This document shows positions 24,131 through 24,532 of a DNA stretch of 24,532 nucleotides, piece by piece; position 1 is the stretch's first letter; each line of letters begins with the position of its first letter. The position numbers and the translations under genes were made by a program. The DNA comes from Paracoccaceae bacterium. GTDB lineage: Bacteria; Pseudomonadota; Alphaproteobacteria; Rhodobacterales; Rhodobacteraceae. A model generated the notes under the pieces. The model saw only the letters and a list, made by a program, of their open reading frames with translations. It was not told where the DNA came from and did not search any database. The stretch spans positions 1-24,532 of the forward strand of contig SKUV01000389.1 of assembly GCA_007129775.1 (NCBI GenBank), written 5' to 3'.

Positions 24131-24532
24131 ATGCCCGAACGTCTGACCGATATCTACGATGCCGCCATCTCCGAACGGGGCCTGCGCCCGGATCCGGCAC
24201 AGCGCGCCGTGCTGGAAGGGCTGGAACCGCTGCGCGCAGCGCTTCAAGCGCCTGCACCACAGGTCCGCACCGGCACTCTGGCGAGCCTGTGGCGCAGGCC
24301 GAACCCGCCGCCGGCGCCGCGCGGGCTTTATCTTTGGGGCGGGGTCGGGCGCGGCAAGTCGATGCTGATGGACTTGTTCTTCGACGCGGTAGCCTCCGAG
24401 GCCAAGCGCCGGGTGCATTTCCACGCCTTCATGCAAGAGGTGCATGCCGCGATTCACAAGGCCCGCGCACGCGGGGTCGACGATGCGCTGGCGCCGGTCG
24501 CCGCCAATATCGCCGAGGGGCTCCGGCTACTG
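24131..24532 (+). CDS. zapE: ZapE/AFG1-family ATPase, 5' part (runs off the window)
   Basis: The first 134 codons are present and the frame is open to the last base. Residues MPERLTDIYDAAISERGLRPDPAQRAVLE open the protein in the family's usual way. GLYLWGGVGRGKSMLMDLFFD (66-86) holds Walker A GGVGRGKS (70-77), and RRVHFHAFMQEVHAAIH (93-109) is a strong AFG1/ZapE signature. AAGGAG lies at 24121-24126, 5 bases before the ATG. In E. coli ZapE binds the Z-ring; the mitochondrial homologue AFG1 acts in respiratory-chain protein quality control. Confidence 0.93.
   Translation, partial: MPERLTDIYDAAISERGLRPDPAQRAVLEGLEPLRAALQAPAPQVRTGTLASLWRRPNPPPAPRGLYLWGGVGRGKSMLMDLFFDAVASEAKRRVHFHAFMQEVHAAIHKARARGVDDALAPVAANIAEGLRLL

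Overview
The window looks like chromosomal DNA from an alphaproteobacterium of the Rhodobacterales (Rhodobacteraceae/Roseobacter type). The reasons are the 16S rRNA 5' end with its short V1 loop, the high GC content, a bioMNY biotin ECF transporter, a TAXI-type TRAP transporter with a linked universal stress protein, and a 562-residue acyl-CoA dehydrogenase that fits (2S)-methylsuccinyl-CoA dehydrogenase of the ethylmalonyl-CoA pathway. No phage, transposase, CRISPR array or tRNA gene was seen.

Layout. Bases 1-285 are the 5' end of a 16S rRNA gene on the minus strand. Its leader (boxA near 529-541) and a probable promoter (648-676) follow. Divergent from it, a plus-strand TRAP operon runs 902-5119: TAXI solute receptor, a strong intergenic hairpin, a fused 907-residue permease, and a UspA-type protein. 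A convergent MFS exporter-like gene (5141-6439, minus) sits back to back with bioM-bioN-bioY (6591-8499), three overlapping plus-strand genes. Two small minus-strand genes follow: a DUF3775-like protein (8503-8820) and a 176-residue protein I do not recognise (8907-9437).

The accessory part is 9637-19681. It holds a D-K-C cysteine amidohydrolase (plus). A minus-strand block then encodes a class III aminotransferase, a complete polyamine-type ABC importer (ATPase, two permeases, periplasmic binding protein), a HutC-type GntR regulator, an Asp/Glu racemase/arylmalonate decarboxylase-like protein and an FAD aromatic monooxygenase. A divergent carboxymuconolactone decarboxylase-like gene ends it. 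The genes overlap by 1-4 bases within each sub-operon. The content suggests uptake and breakdown of one small, probably nitrogen-containing and possibly (hetero)aromatic compound under the GntR repressor. The enzyme set partly parallels the nicotinate/picolinate lower pathways (FAD hydroxylase, amidase, maleate-isomerase-fold enzyme), but no ring-cleavage dioxygenase or deformylase is present. The racemase-like protein also appears to lack both family cysteines, so the exact pathway is unknown and may be undescribed.

The right end returns to core functions: dnaB (19700-21193, minus), methylsuccinyl-CoA dehydrogenase (21434-23122, minus), a TSUP/TauE-SafE permease (23294-24067, plus) and the start of a ZapE/AFG1 ATPase gene running off the window (24131-24532, plus).
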